Shown piece after piece: positions 33,958 through 46,300 of a stretch of 64,000 nt of DNA (its first letter is position 1; each line of letters begins with the position of its first letter). The stretch is taken from positions 26,818-90,817 of the forward strand of contig CAMPET010000199.1 of NCBI GenBank assembly GCA_946803715.1. The letters run 5' to 3'. The notes under the pieces are model-generated. The model was not told the origin of the DNA and searched no databases. It saw only the letters and a list, made by a program, of their open reading frames with translations. Made by a program: the position numbers and the translations under genes. This stretch comes from Beroe ovata. Lineage: Eukaryota; Ctenophora; Nuda; Beroida; Beroidae.

Positions 33958-35450
33958 AAAAGGAACTGCTGCACGCTCAATAATCTTTCATCTTAACAAA
34001 GTGAGTAACAAAAGTGTGCCAATGAGAGTTCAGAGTTACTCAACCGTTACAAAAGAGGCTACCCCAGACTTTATAGCCTCAATCTCACTCACTGCTTCGT
34101 AGCATCCAATTTAATAATTTCCTTATATGGCATAATTACTCTCCATTACAAACTGCTCCAGCTGCAGTCTCATCGTCAGATGAATTTGACAGCAGTTCAA
34201 CACCCCTCTTTCATGACAGATAATCCAGTGGATAGATTGAGGCATGGAAACCTCAATCACTCATTTCACAGAGTGAATTCATTTATAGAAAATAGCACAA
34301 TACTGAGATATGGAAAAATGAAACCCAGGAAGAAATAAAACAGAGATAGTGGAGGCGCAAATCAGTTCTTCAGGAAATTACAGGTCGACAAATCGACTAG
34401 TATAATCGGTTTTTGCTCTGTGAAACTACTGTAACCTGGCAACACCTGGACACCACACAGATATAGAGAGACTAGATGCATCACTCTGTATGATATCGTG
34501 ATGAAAAGAGAGAGAGAGAGGGACTGAAATGTCCATCTTGAGTGGACCAATTATGCCCATGTATAGAAGTTCATTTGATCTACCTATCATGTGATGCACA
34601 TATCTCGAAATTTTGCCCCTAAGCTACGAGGCAACAAAGGGAACAGCGACACTATTATACCTGTTACAGAATAATGAATATCCATAATTCATTACATCTG
34701 AATACTAAAATGGTGACGAGAAAAAGAAACTCATCTTGACGCCATTCTACAACTATGATGACACCATCTTGACACCGTCATGTACACACTGTGTCACCAC
34801 TGCTAGGACGGAATACAACACTAGGGAACTATACAAGGGCAATCACAGTGTTACAACCAACATCTGCGCGGACGTGACAGCTGTAAGCGAGAGTGTACAT
34901 GTATAGTGAGCTTACAATAAGGTGGTAACCATGACAACCATAGCTCGAGGTGGGCAGCACATTTAATTTCACCGCCACTTCAGCTATCATATAATATGGA
35001 TAGAGTTGTTGCATTGTGCCCAATACAATATGTCATGGGAATATTATAGTATATTGTTTCATTGATGGTCCTTGTCTGCAATATATGAGGAAGGATGCCC
35101 CGATAGGGTGACCCTATGGCAAGCATGTGTCGACAAAAATCTGATGTTATAGTATCGCTTTACTCATTCCGTGATTGTGCGTCAAATCATCACAAGAACT
35201 AGAATAGTAGAATTTTTCATTTTGTTTGCTGGAACAAGACGTGTTATCGGCCCTAGAGCTAACACTACTGAACCTGTAATTGAGATGTGTTCTAACTTCC
35301 AATTTACCACTTACCACCTAACCACTGGTTAGGTTATGGTACATCATGTCATCATAGAAACATCAGACATGAAGAATACGCTGATAAATTCTATAAAAGA
35401 CGTATCACTCCTTCTCGTACAGAAATAGTTATCAATACACTAACGGGCTG
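33956..35450. other. Intergenic, no gene recognised
   Basis: AT-rich sequence with an AG-rich run near 34508 and an isolated 64-codon minus-strand frame at 34829-35023 without supporting features. No transposon ends found. Confidence 0.35.
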
Positions 35451-35640
35451 TAGTCAATCTTCGGAGGGGCGCCCCCGACTCAATTGACCTCGCAAGAGGT
35501 AATCATCTGCTGCTCAGGCAAGGAGACTCTATCGTCACGATAGAAGTGCAAGCAGATGGGTCTCAGTAGAACACTCCGTGCGGAGTGTTGCCCTCCTCTC
35601 GGGGGAGGGTCAGTAGACATTGCACCAAAAAACGGGTTGT
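35451..35640 (+). ncRNA. Candidate structured RNA or SINE-like repeat with stacked hairpins
   Basis: A GC-rich island in AT-rich DNA with four close hairpins: ACCTC-GCAA-GAGGT (35487-35500, GNRA tetraloop), TCTATCG-TCA-CGATAGA (35528-35544), AACACTCC-GTGC-GGAGTGTT (35570-35589) and CCCTCC...GGAGGG (35591-35609). A longer-range CATCTGCT/AGCAGATG pair (35504-35511 with 35551-35558) encloses the second hairpin. A diverged copy lies in reverse orientation at about 39040-39185. No A/B-box promoter seen. Strand is chosen by the GNRA loop and is not certain. Confidence 0.4.
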
Positions 35641-36882
35641 CCTGTCATCCCTTCTATCAAGAAGTTGTGTAGGTACTTCCTTCTTGCATGTTCATAAGGA
35701 TTAAGATCCGGAGCTCAGAATCTGATCTTCAGTTAGTTCTCGACGTTGCGTGTAATAATCACACTTGACATTTTTGATTGTTCAATGTACATGGTCAATT
35801 GTGTGCTTGTGTGTCTCTGTCGGTATTTCTATATCACTCCTCATGTTCATTGTTCATTTTATACATCTTTCCTGTGACTAACAGGTGTTTGTGTGTGAGA
35901 GAGGGGATATTTCTCTATTATACCTCCTACCTATATACCATAATGAGCTATACCAGTGGTGTGTGTTGTGTCCTTTGCGCAAATCATTGGTTCGAATTTC
36001 GTGTGATGGCAGCCTTGTGTTATTATACAGATGTAGATGGCTCTCTTCATTTCCAATGCTGTGATGTTCATAACAGCCAGGTGTTATGAAAATTTGCTCT
36101 GCAACCAGCTGGACATATTTCAGTTTCTCTCTTGGCTCTGTTGATCAAACGTTTTTAATTGCGAGCCCTTTCAGCTGTTGTTGTTGATACATACCCAATA
36201 CCCATACAACAGTAACAACAGTTGTTGTTTTTGCTAACGTTGTTGTACAATACTGTACTGTACAGGATAACTATAGGTCAATGATATGAGTATTAAAACT
36301 TGAGTTCACTTAGAAAAGTCATTATTCATGTGAATTTAAAGGGGAAGCTTGCGACACTAGAGCCTTCATTTTCAGTGTTGTAATGAGGTTTACGTGAATT
36401 ATTAACCATGAATAAATCATCACCGTGATAAGGGTTATAATAATGGCTCCTCTTACTTGGGTCATGAGACGCACTATAATCATCTAACAATGGTACAGTA
36501 CTATATAACTATTTGCTCGGTTCAGTGAGTGCTGCGTTTATACAACTTATTCACACTCCTTGAGCCCCCACAATGCCCTCTAATTAGTACTATGAGGTCC
36601 CCTAATTCCACATCATATAGTACAGTACAAGAGCATGTACTATTTGAGATGCAATGATATTCACTTTTGTTCGGTTATGGTAAGACAGTACCTATGATAT
36701 AAGGATATAGTGTGCTTATCCAATTTCTTTTCTTCTGTTTATTTCATAAGTTACACCCATATTCCTTTGATGACAGTTGTATTGTTAACAATTGAGTGCT
36801 TAAAGTGATGTTTGCATTTCACAATACTAGCATGATAATGTTCGCATTTCATGTACATCAAGAAACTCAAGATGAAAAATCC
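35641..36882. other. Intergenic, no gene recognised
   Basis: Low-complexity ORFs only (for example the Cys/Tyr-rich frame at 35778-36089, which I judge chance). This stretch should contain the promoter of the small membrane protein gene at 36883. Confidence 0.35.
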
Positions 36883-37374
36883 ATGAAGTTTTACTACATT
36901 ATCTTCCTACTTCCTCATCTGCCTTCTGTTTCTGAGTCTGTGGAGTGCTCAGTTCAGCATTGTCGGGGAGCATATACCAACTACACAATTCATTGCCTCA
37001 ACAGAGAATGTGCAGCTCTCAATACAACTCGTCCTTCATGTTCAAATAAACCATTAGCACCAAACCATTCCACAATCAATTGTGATTATGGTTGCCAACT
37101 GGATAACTCAGGTGCAGTCTCCTGTAAAGATACCAGACATCTTCCACTAAATAGAACTGAATTACTGGCATTGGTCATTGGTATCTCTTGCTTAGGACTC
37201 ATCATTGCTACGTGCATGGCACAAGTTTATACCAGTAAGAGAGCTGGACAAACATCAGATATCATATTGCAAAATATAAACAGTACCAAAGAAAAACTTG
37301 TCGATGAAAAAGAAGAAGGTGAAGGAAATGACTTTGAACTTATGAACTCCCAAAGCATGCTCAGTATCATTTGA
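36883..37374 (+). CDS. Small single-pass type I membrane protein, unknown family
   Basis: I chose the ATG at 36883 because it places the signal peptide MKFYYIIFLLPHLPSVSES at the N-terminus; the open frame extends 29 codons upstream to 36796. The predicted 163-residue protein has an ectodomain of about 75 residues with eight cysteines and several N-glycosylation sequons (NYT, NTT, NHS, NRT). A membrane helix follows (LLALVIGISCLGLIIATCMA), then a roughly 45-residue cytoplasmic tail, acidic and Lys-rich, ending in MLSII. Intronless as read. The cysteine pattern matches no domain I can name. Could be a small receptor or adhesion protein, or an exon of a larger gene. Confidence 0.55.
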   Translation: MKFYYIIFLLPHLPSVSESVECSVQHCRGAYTNYTIHCLNRECAALNTTRPSCSNKPLAPNHSTINCDYGCQLDNSGAVSCKDTRHLPLNRTELLALVIGISCLGLIIATCMAQVYTSKRAGQTSDIILQNINSTKEKLVDEKEEGEGNDFELMNSQSMLSII

Positions 37375-37404
37375 AAAGGTGAATTGAAATGAAATTAAGT
37401 TCCC

Positions 37405-37600
37405 TTATAAGATCATACATCTGGCACTAACCTTACTTGGTTTGAAAGGTGTATTCACTCTTGAACTTGATCTTGAGACCCGGGAGGTAATTGATATATC
37501 ATCCCTAAAACAGGAAGCAGCCATCCTGGAAGCCCTCCTGGAAACAGATGAAGTTTTGAATTTGCATTGGATAATATCTGAGACATTCTGTTGAGACATT
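37405..37600 (+). other. Open reading segment of unclear status
   Basis: The + frame reads LTLLGLKGVFTLELDLETRE, then VIDISSLKQEAAILEALLET, to a stop at about 37594, with no ATG. The opposite strand has a 64-codon frame. The amphipathic character suggests a possible exon or decayed retroelement. Undecided. Confidence 0.2.
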
Positions 37601-38094
37601 CATACAGTAACTACAACATTTTATTTCAAAGTCAAGGGTGATCTTAGTATGCTTCATGTAGGTAAATAGATTTGTTTACATCTGACCATCATAGATAAAA
37701 ATATATTTGAACCAAAATTGGCTCATTTAACAGTGACAATTTTGCCAAATCGGAGCAGCTTCACATTCTTTGAAGTTTGTTGATCAATAATAGACCCTGC
37801 AGGCAGCAAAACTCAAAAGTGCAATCATGCCATCTCACATCTGTGGAATTTATTTGAATTCCAGGATCATACCTTTTGGCTGGAAATCAAATGAAAGCAC
37901 TAGGTCTGTGATTACTCAGATTACTATATATCCCTCAATTCAAACTCCTAGATTGCGTAGCGCCTATTGGGCCTCGCTGTTGATCGATGATATAATAGAA
38001 CTTGTTGAGAATTTCTTTCGCGCCTGGCATTAGCTTATTCTCATACTGTACAGCTTATTCTCATATGGTTTAGCAGAGCCAGACAACTCATACT

Positions 38095-38225
38095 AAATTC
38101 ATCGCCCTAATTTTTTGAAAATAATTCTTGTCTCTTTTGGTAAAACAGTGTTCCCGCGCTGCGTGACCCAAATACTCCGCGCGCGCTGCGCGTCTCCGTG
38201 GTTTTTTCTACGACTTTTCAGTTCN
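38095..38225. mobile_element. MITE fragments ending at N
   Basis: Part of the ATTCATCGCCCTAATTTT terminal repeat (compare 13042-13381), followed by TTCCCGCGCTGCGTGACCCA and a GCGCGC core. The latter is duplicated at 25643-25722 beside SUN exon 11. Ends at the N at 38225. Confidence 0.65.
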
Positions 38226-38230
38226 GATGC

Positions 38231-38700
38231 CGCGAGGGGCTTGCCAGCCCCTTGATATATGAGGACCAATTATAAGTAGTTTGTCGGGCGATGCCAGACC
38301 GCTGATGCAAGCCGCGAAGCGGCTTGCGCCAGAATAAGTTTGCGCCGCGCGCGAAACGAAATTCTCGACAGGGTCTATCATCGATCGACAATAAGTAGTA
38401 AGATAACATCCATTTGTCAGATATCATCTGACCTGCTGTTTTTCGCGCGGCGCGCTTCCATCAAAGGCCAATGAAGTCGCGCGCGCGAAAAACAAAAGTT
38501 GAATAAAATCTGACATGTTGGCAAATATTTATCAATTCATCATGTCATTGCTAAGCGGCTTAATTCATAATTGCATCTTGTCGGGCGATGCCAAACCGCT
38601 GATCATGATGCAAGCCGCTGATGCAAGCTTGCATCGTTTGCGCGCGCGCAACGAAATTCTCGACAGGGTCTATCATCGATCGACAAAATTGCATCACAAG
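38231..38700. mobile_element. Two copies of a GCGATGCC...CGATCGACA MITE
   Basis: Both copies carry TGTCGGGCGATGCCA, AACCGCTGAT and the right-end ATTCTCGACAGGGTCTATCA followed by TCGATCGACA (38281-38390; 38579-38688). Related pieces are at 12342-12405, 37975-38030 and 54885-55005. Internal hairpins such as AAGCCGCGAAGCGGCTT are present. No protein-coding content. Confidence 0.75.
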
Positions 38701-39039
38701 GAGTACCCTGCGTCGGTATGTAATTCAAATAATTCAATGAATAAAGTGATGAATAATAATTTAATTATTTGTCAGTATTGAGTTGCCTGGAGACTTAATT
38801 TTGCATCAAATCAATTATGCTTCTGTGATCCGCAAACCTTCAAATATAATTGACAAATGATTTCATTTCCACCACATATTGAGAATGTCATTTTTGGGGA
38901 AGGGTCCCAAAACATTATGAAACTTTCAGCCTTGCATCATATGGTTCATCTTATTGAAGTTTCTATTCTATTCTATGTGGGTGTTCAATCATTGCCAGAA
39001 TATGTTTAGTTTCTTCAGCATTGAGACCTCTCGCTATAA

Positions 39040-39185
39040 TGGTGCAGTAGTGTTCTACTGAGATTTTGCCTCTTGCACTTCTATCATGGGAATAGAGTCC
39101 CCTAGCCTGAGCAACAGTTGATAACCTCTTGCAAGGTCAGTCGAGTAGGGGCGCCCCTCCAAAGATTGACTACCTTGGTCCCTTT
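39040..39185 (-). repeat. Second, diverged copy of the structured-RNA repeat
   Basis: The reverse complement aligns with 35451-35580, sharing GTAGTCAATCTT, GAGGGGCGCCCC, GCAAGAGGT, TGCTCAGG, GATAGAAGTGCAAG and CTCAGTAGAACACT. The GNRA hairpin is kept with one C-G to T-G change (CCTT-GCAA-GAGG). The CTATCG stem is shortened, and the long CATCTGCT pairing and last hairpins are lost. Confidence 0.6.
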
Positions 39186-39253
39186 GGCAAGTATTTATTA
39201 GTCATTCTTCCTCTTCCTGGGTGTTGGGGAGTTGTGCAGAGGGAGAATAGTAC

Positions 39254-39579
39254 AGTATGGTGGATCAGGAGGGTTACACGGAAAAATAGAATTTGACCCT
39301 TCTGATCCATGCATGTGGATCACAGAGTTCACCTTAGGTGACCTTTCTGATCCACGTGCACTTCCCTGAGGTCAAATTGGATTTGATTGACCCTCCTGAT
39401 CCACATAAGGTGGATCAGGAGGGTCACCAGATTTTGACTTGACCCCAGAGAAGCACCACTTGGATCAGAAGGGTCACCTAAGATGAACCCTGTGAATTGT
39501 GATCCACGTGTGGATCAGAAGAGTCAAATTCTATTTTTCAGAGATAAAATTCTGTGTGAGCCTTCTGATCCGCCATAGT
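39254..39579. mobile_element. Palindromic GGATCAGGAGGGTCA MITE, copy 1
   Basis: About 326 bp with inverted ends AGTATGGTGGATCAGGAGGG / CCTTCTGATCCGCCATA and repeated internal TGATCCACGTG / CACGTGGATCA boxes, so either strand folds into a long cruciform. Copy 2 lies at 55409-55700. Confidence 0.8.
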
Positions 39580-40357
39580 CAAGTGAATTATAGGCGAGTT
39601 ATAGGCTTGTCAAACTATGTAAGTGCAGCTTCGAGCATGGGTCTAACATACACATACCAATTACCAGTATTCAGTAGCTTGTAAAGGAAAAAAATGTCAG
39701 CGCCTGCGCTGAAGGCCGGAGAGATGAAGATTGAAGGCACCAGGTTTTCAGGAGTGGCCTTCTACTCAGGAAAGTAGTTATGTCGGGTTCTGCCTGGTCT
39801 GTATATATCATGTATTCCCGGCAATGCCAATCAAAAGAAAAGGTGCTAAAATGTGGATTTTTCGAGTATACAAATTTTCTCAGGCAATGCAGCATGCAAA
39901 GAGATTACTCAGTATATGCAATGTATACTCTGCTGTCTGCATACCCTCTGGCTACGTCTCTGCAAGCAATGTTTTCCTGAGATAAAACCCCTGATCCATG
40001 TGGCGCAGGAGCGTCAAGGCTCAAGCAGTGTTTTTTTCAGGATGACCCTCCTTTGCCATCATAGTGGGAGCACTGGGAGGTCTCGATACTGAAGATACTA
40101 AACAGTCTTTTGATATTTGCAATAATCAATAAACTTATCCTAGGTGTCCAATGGACCTCCTGTGATTTTATCATGAAGTAACAACTGGCATTCCTTAGAG
40201 AAGCCTGGGTAACGATTTAGACAATATTTGAAGCCTCTGATTTGAATGGAAATGGACACCTACATATCAGGATTTGTTATTATAATTGTTTACAGGTGTG
40301 TACACATGACCACCAAAAGAAAGAATCAGTATAGTTTTTCTGTGTCAAGCACAAGAC
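39580..40357. other. Intergenic upstream of the GTPBP gene
   Basis: No gene recognised. It contains a further AGGAGCGTCA / GGATGACCCTCC decayed repeat piece near 40005-40050 and presumably the GTPBP promoter. Confidence 0.35.
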
Positions 40358-43300
40358 ATGGGAAACGAGGACAAAAATGTTACAGATGAAGCAAACACTG
40401 TGAGTCTATAATTGATGAACCTTTCAAATGTACAGGAAGTCCAATTCTGGGCTTTGATAATAAACGAAAATTGAATATCTCAGGTGCTACCGGAATCCAA
40501 TTCAACTGAGAACAAGTTTCCTGAAGACACAGACTACAAAATGGCTAAAAGAGTAAATACTTTCCATTTCTAGTCATCGAATTCCATTGAATTATCAAGT
40601 TCTTTGGATGCTAAATTTCAAATCTGATTCATGCAATTAACTCAAAACATTGCCATTCATTGACATATCTTCAGAATCTGGGCTGTTTCTTTGTGGGGAC
40701 AGAGGGTCCCAGACATCGGACCTCCAGACTCTTGTCTAACTCTGAGCAGCTACCGGATTGTGAGCTTCCACCTGAGGTTATAGAAAACATTGGTCATATT
40801 ATACAAAGTGATGACGTGAAATTTCCCTAATATTTGTACATAATACCGCTCTACATTCATTGTGTAATTCATTGTGTTCAGTATCAACAGTAGGCATACA
40901 ATTGCCATTAAAGTGTGTGTGTAATTTGACAAAAGATGTGTTGTTTGTGTATCCCCATACCAGTACAATCCCCATACCAGTACAGTAACGGCATCCATTA
41001 TTCTACTCAACATTCTACTCAATATTGAGGATCAAAAGTTGGAAATACTGATTTGTGTTATTGATCCACTTTCCGTTGTAAATTTAATTTTATAACTGTC
41101 GATAGTCAATAAACAGTGCCAATCATCACAAATTTCATTGTAATATACTAACACGGAAATTGGAAAATTTCCAGAGGAACAGATCTTCATAAAACACGTA
41201 CCAAAGTCTGTAGCCTACTTTTCTCTCACTAGAAGAGGAAACAAGAATGATAAATGTGCTCTCAACTTGGACTTGGATGATCTCATTCAAGATAGTAATT
41301 GATTGTAGACAAGTATTAAATCACCGCCATATTGTGCTTGCTAGTACAGCATTTGGGTATACAATTGGAAAACTGCCAGCACAATGACATTCATATAGAG
41401 AAAACTGTACACAGACGAACTGTATATTGTACAAAGTCTAGTTTGTTTATCTCATATTAAAACTGCGGGACACTCAAATCTATTTCTGCCTCATGGTATG
41501 AAGTTTTAATACTGTTTATATACAGGTAGAGGAGGGTAATATCGAGTACAAGTTGAAGTTGGTGAACCCCAATCCCTCTCGACTGGAACACCTCGTCACA
41601 CAGATGAAATGGAGATTGAGGGAAGGTGAGACTCGAGCCGACAGTGACTGTTCCGGTATGGGAATCCGGCATGGGAATCATAAACTGGTGTTTGAGGGAG
41701 AAAATCAAAGTTTCATCTCTCGTTTTCGCTCCGGTTCCTTAATTCCGTAATTGAGGGCCGTGTATTTTTGCTAATATTTGGACCACATCCAAAACGTCGC
41801 TATTAAAACCTCGACTATAATATCAGCCGAATACTACAAGGTATTATTAAAAATGCCTGTCAACAGCTTTAGCCTTGTGCGAAGGCTAGCGGTACACGTT
41901 TGTGTGTTTTGCAGAACAACTAGGTTTAACTGAGGATAGGAATAGAACACGGAATTGCATTTGATCTCCCGTCCTAATATTAGGGACAACTACTTATGAA
42001 ACTCAATTCTGACTATTTGATAGGATTTGACATGCCAAAGAATTTTCACCCAATTGAACAGTTTATATATACAATATTCCCCCCCCCCTATAGGTCAAGG
42101 GGAGGCAGTGTATGAGATTGGTGTGTGTGACAATGGGAGGATGGCTGGACTGTGTAGGCAGGAAATGGATGCTAGCATCGAAACTCTGCGCACCATGGCC
42201 AAGCTGTGAGTAATACCAGTAAACACATCGGATAAGTACACTGTCTTATAAGAATACAGCGAGTTTGAGAGAATTATTTATAGGCATCAGTATCTGGTTG
42301 TTATAGTGTGATGTGTGTGTTCGTGTACAACTGTGTACATGGCTATTGTGAGGACTTATCATTCGTTACTTGATCTATTAGCGTCTATATTATACATGTT
42401 CAAGGTTAATCAGTCGTCATACAAAATAAATGAGAGCTAAAATAAACCCGTGCTATCGATTGTGATGGTATATCTGCAACATATCCTGCACTTTTGCAAC
42501 AGAGGCTTGCTGCCAGTGACAGCATGTCACATGGCTGTCACACGCATTGTCACTTTGCTGTTGCACAACAATTTCACAGAGAAATTGGAAATCCAATTTC
42601 ATCATGCTATCTCATGTTCAATGTTATTAGCGTGTGAAAGGCTTATGGCCGTCAAAATTGCGATCTCCAGACAGTCATGAAACTCATAATGTCTCGTGAT
42701 CTCAGAGCCGATGCAGAGTGTATAGTTCTGAAGGAGTTCCGAGTTTTGAATGACAGAGCAGTGAATGAGGACGCGACTGAATCACCGCCCATACCCCGGT
42801 CTGCATGGGGCGATGGGGTGCAGGAACGAGCTAAGTTTGTCAGTGAAGTCCTCATACGGAGAAGTCAAGATGAGGACTCCCTGGTGAGTGTAGGTATACA
42901 GGACGTGTAGGTATACAGGACGTGTAGGTATGTTACAGGACGTGTATAGCGAGCGATTGCCAGCATGTCACATCAAGGTTCCAAGGGGTGAAAAGTGGAG
43001 ATTTGTGATCCTTAGATACGCCCTTGGTGTGTGACCATGAACAACGGCACTGTGTGTATTGTTGTGAAGAAATGATAAACTTTCGTCCCAATAATCTGAT
43101 AAGAATGTGCATGTTAAGCTCATTACATTTTATGACGTGAAACAACGTGCTATATATAGCAGAGCAATGAGCAGGGCACTGCTGATGCAACATCTAGAAT
43201 ACGAGCACGTCGCGTGACTTCATGGAACGCGCAGAGATCTTCAGAGTCAATTTCTTGCGCGTGTTTTCCAATTTACGCGCATCGCGCGCGTTTGGAATCG

Positions 43301-46300
43301 AATTCGTCATCTCACCTGGCCTGTGGCGTTGGAATGCTCATGACGGAATTCCTTAATCCTTGACACCAGTGTGCTTGCTGACACAACTGCATGACTGTGG
43401 CGTAGGAATGCTCTGACACCAGTATGTCACAACAGGCCTGCGTGACGATTTGGGTACCCTTCGTCACAACTTGCTGACACCACTGCACACTGCAATTCTG
43501 TGACGTAGAAATGCTGACGATGGAATTCGTTGACACCAGTATGTCACAACAGGCCTGCGTGACGATTTGGGTACCCATTCGTCACAACTTGCTGACACCA
43601 CTGCATAACTGTGACGTATTCAGTTTGTCAGAAGAGGCCTGTTTGCCGGATGTTATCTGTCCACTGTTTCTACTTTCTTGCGCGCGGCGCGCGCAAGAAA
43701 CAGTGGACAGATAACATCCGGCAAAGGCCTGTGTGACGAATGATAGCTCATATGTAATACATTACTTTTGAAGCAGAACTTCAACTCTGGTTCATCAACG
43801 CGTGCTACCCACCGTTGTTTAGAATCCTAATTCATTATCCCCTGCCACAGTGGACTGATCTGCGTGTCGCTATGCTGGGGAATGTCGATGCTGGGAAGAG
43901 CACGCTGTGTGGCGTTCTGACTCACGGAGAACTGGACAATGGGGCGGGAAAAGCCCGCCTCAACTTATTCCGTCACTTACACGAGATACAGAGCGGACAC
44001 ACCAGTAGTATCAGCAGGGAGATACTGGGATTCGATAAGCAGGGACGGGTATGTTCATTACGTGTTTTCTATGTTCATTACGAATACGTGCTATGGATAA
44101 CATATCGCATATTTTGGCTCGATGCCAATTCCACATTAATTTCAGATGTTCAACTACGAAAATCATAGCATTGAGAGTATCCTGGACTGTTCATCCAAGA
44201 TAGTGACACTTATCGATTTAGCCGGATCTCAGAAGTACTTGAAAACTACGCTGTTCGGTTTAACAGGACACTGCCCAGACTACGCGGCACTGGTTGTCAA
44301 TTCTAAACAGGGACTAGGTAAGTTTAAGGGGGAGTCTCAAATGAAGTTGAGCAAAACTCAAAAGAAGATGACAGCTCATGTCATTCCTGTATACGAAGCA
44401 CCTATTTTAAATACCATCTCTGGTTAGTGGGGACGTTTAGAGAACATATGGGACTCACAGTGGCACTGCGAGTTCTATCCTTCGTGTGTATAACAAAGAT
44501 AGACGGTACAAGTCCTGCTACACTAAGGAGGTCAGTGCTGCACAGTGCTACACGTCGCGGTACACAATGTGTCACATAATTCTGGAGTCGTTATTTGCGC
44601 TTCACTTCATGCATCTCACATAGGTGTCGACAGCAGATTGAGGGCATATTGAAGAGTCCTGCATTACGACGGCCAGCATACCCCGTGAACTCCTTCTCTG
44701 ACGCAGAACAGGCAGCCCTGCATATCAAAGAAAGGTTCGTGACTCGTGAGATAGCTTGAATTTGATAACTTGATTGATCAATGGATGCCATTATTCGACC
44801 CATCAAAAGCACTTCACGTATTATATCAGAGCTAATGTTATGATTGACAGAGTTAATTGCTTGACAGCGAATTGCGTCTAACTAGTAAGCAGTAGCCGGC
44901 TATGTAACGTTAACGTATTGGCTCTGAAAACAAACTCTAATCACGTGGTCCCCCCCAGGACTCCGGTTTTCATGTTGTCAGCAGTCACTGGTGAGAATCT
45001 GCCTCTTCTCCATCATTTCCTCTCCCGACTACAGCCTGCTCTGTCCAAGGAGGAGAGAGCAGAGGCACAGCAAGGTAACTCTGCTAGAATCGAGATAAAA
45101 CTCTCAGATTGAAAATTTCTCGGAACCACACAAAATTTGAAATAATTCCTACTTGAACCTGGAGATTGTGCCACGTTAATAAACTCAGAGTACTCCCTCG
45201 CTCTCTCACATTGGAAACCGTAATATTTTCACCTAAAATCTTGTAAAATTTGCAGCTGCTCCCCGTTTCTCTATGGACGGTGTGCTGAGTGTAACCGGAC
45301 AAGGAACAATACTCACAGGACTCGTTACGAAGTCAGTGCTTTGCAAAGTTATTTTCTCATTCCCTCACTCCTCTACTTCATATTATATCGTAACTCACGT
45401 CATATGCAGGGGTAGTATAAGAGAAGAAGACACACTTCTCCTCGGTCCATTTGACGATATGACATACCAGGAGGTGAAAATAGCGAGTATACAATGTAAC
45501 AGAATGCCTCGCAGACTCGCTAAGTGTGGCCAGATGGTCAGCCTTGCCTTCCACAAACTAGGTATTGGCTCACACCTCCACTTTATGATACTTCAACTTT
45601 ACCAGGACCAAGCTGAATCATAAGTATAATGGGTTCTTTCAACCCGATAAAAGATTATGCGAATAATGTCCTACATCGGTCTTTTCAGACGGCACGCCCC
45701 GCAAAGGCATGGTACTGCAGTGCCCGAGTTACGAGACGTATTGTGTGCAGGAGTTTACTGCAGATATCTACATCTTACAACACTCATCCTCGTCGAAACT
45801 CAAGGTTATATCATGTCTCATCAGTTGGATCACCAGGATGACTCATTTCAAAGTTGCTTTTCGGTCTCCATCTTGCGCTCTCTGCAATTACAAATCACAA
45901 ATTACAGCCCGGATTTGAAGCTACAGTTTTCATGGACAGTATACGGCAGAAAGTAGAGATTTTACAGATGGAAAAGGAGATATCCACTGGGCAGAAAGCC
46001 AAGGTGAGAGACCAGGAAGCATCGATTGTATCTCATTTCTCAGAATTTGGTTGCCTATTAAACATAGATCCCCCTCCCATATTTCGCATTTGCTGGTTTT
46101 TATCTTCCTCCATTGAAATTGAATACATGTGCGTTTCAGGTGAAGTTAAAATTCGTGCAGTATCCGGATTTGATATGTGTGGGTGCTCGCCTGTTCTTCC
46201 GGAATGGACGGACTAAAGGGATGGGGACAGTGGTTGATATTGTCAAGATACCGTCGAGGACAGTGAGGATGAATGAGGGAGGAGGAAAGATGGGAGGGGA

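Noticed and set aside
35778-36089. 103-codon Cys/Tyr-rich ORF
   Set aside because: Low-complexity composition from T/G-rich DNA, no domain or splice context.
38281-38400. Hammerhead-ribozyme-like string (CTGATG, a stem, then GAAAC)
   Set aside because: The expected GAAA does not follow the putative stem II directly, and no matching stems I and III frame a GTC cleavage site. Better explained as part of a MITE family.
43312-43578. 88-codon minus-strand repeat ORF
   Set aside because: Its internal protein repeats simply reflect the DNA minisatellite.
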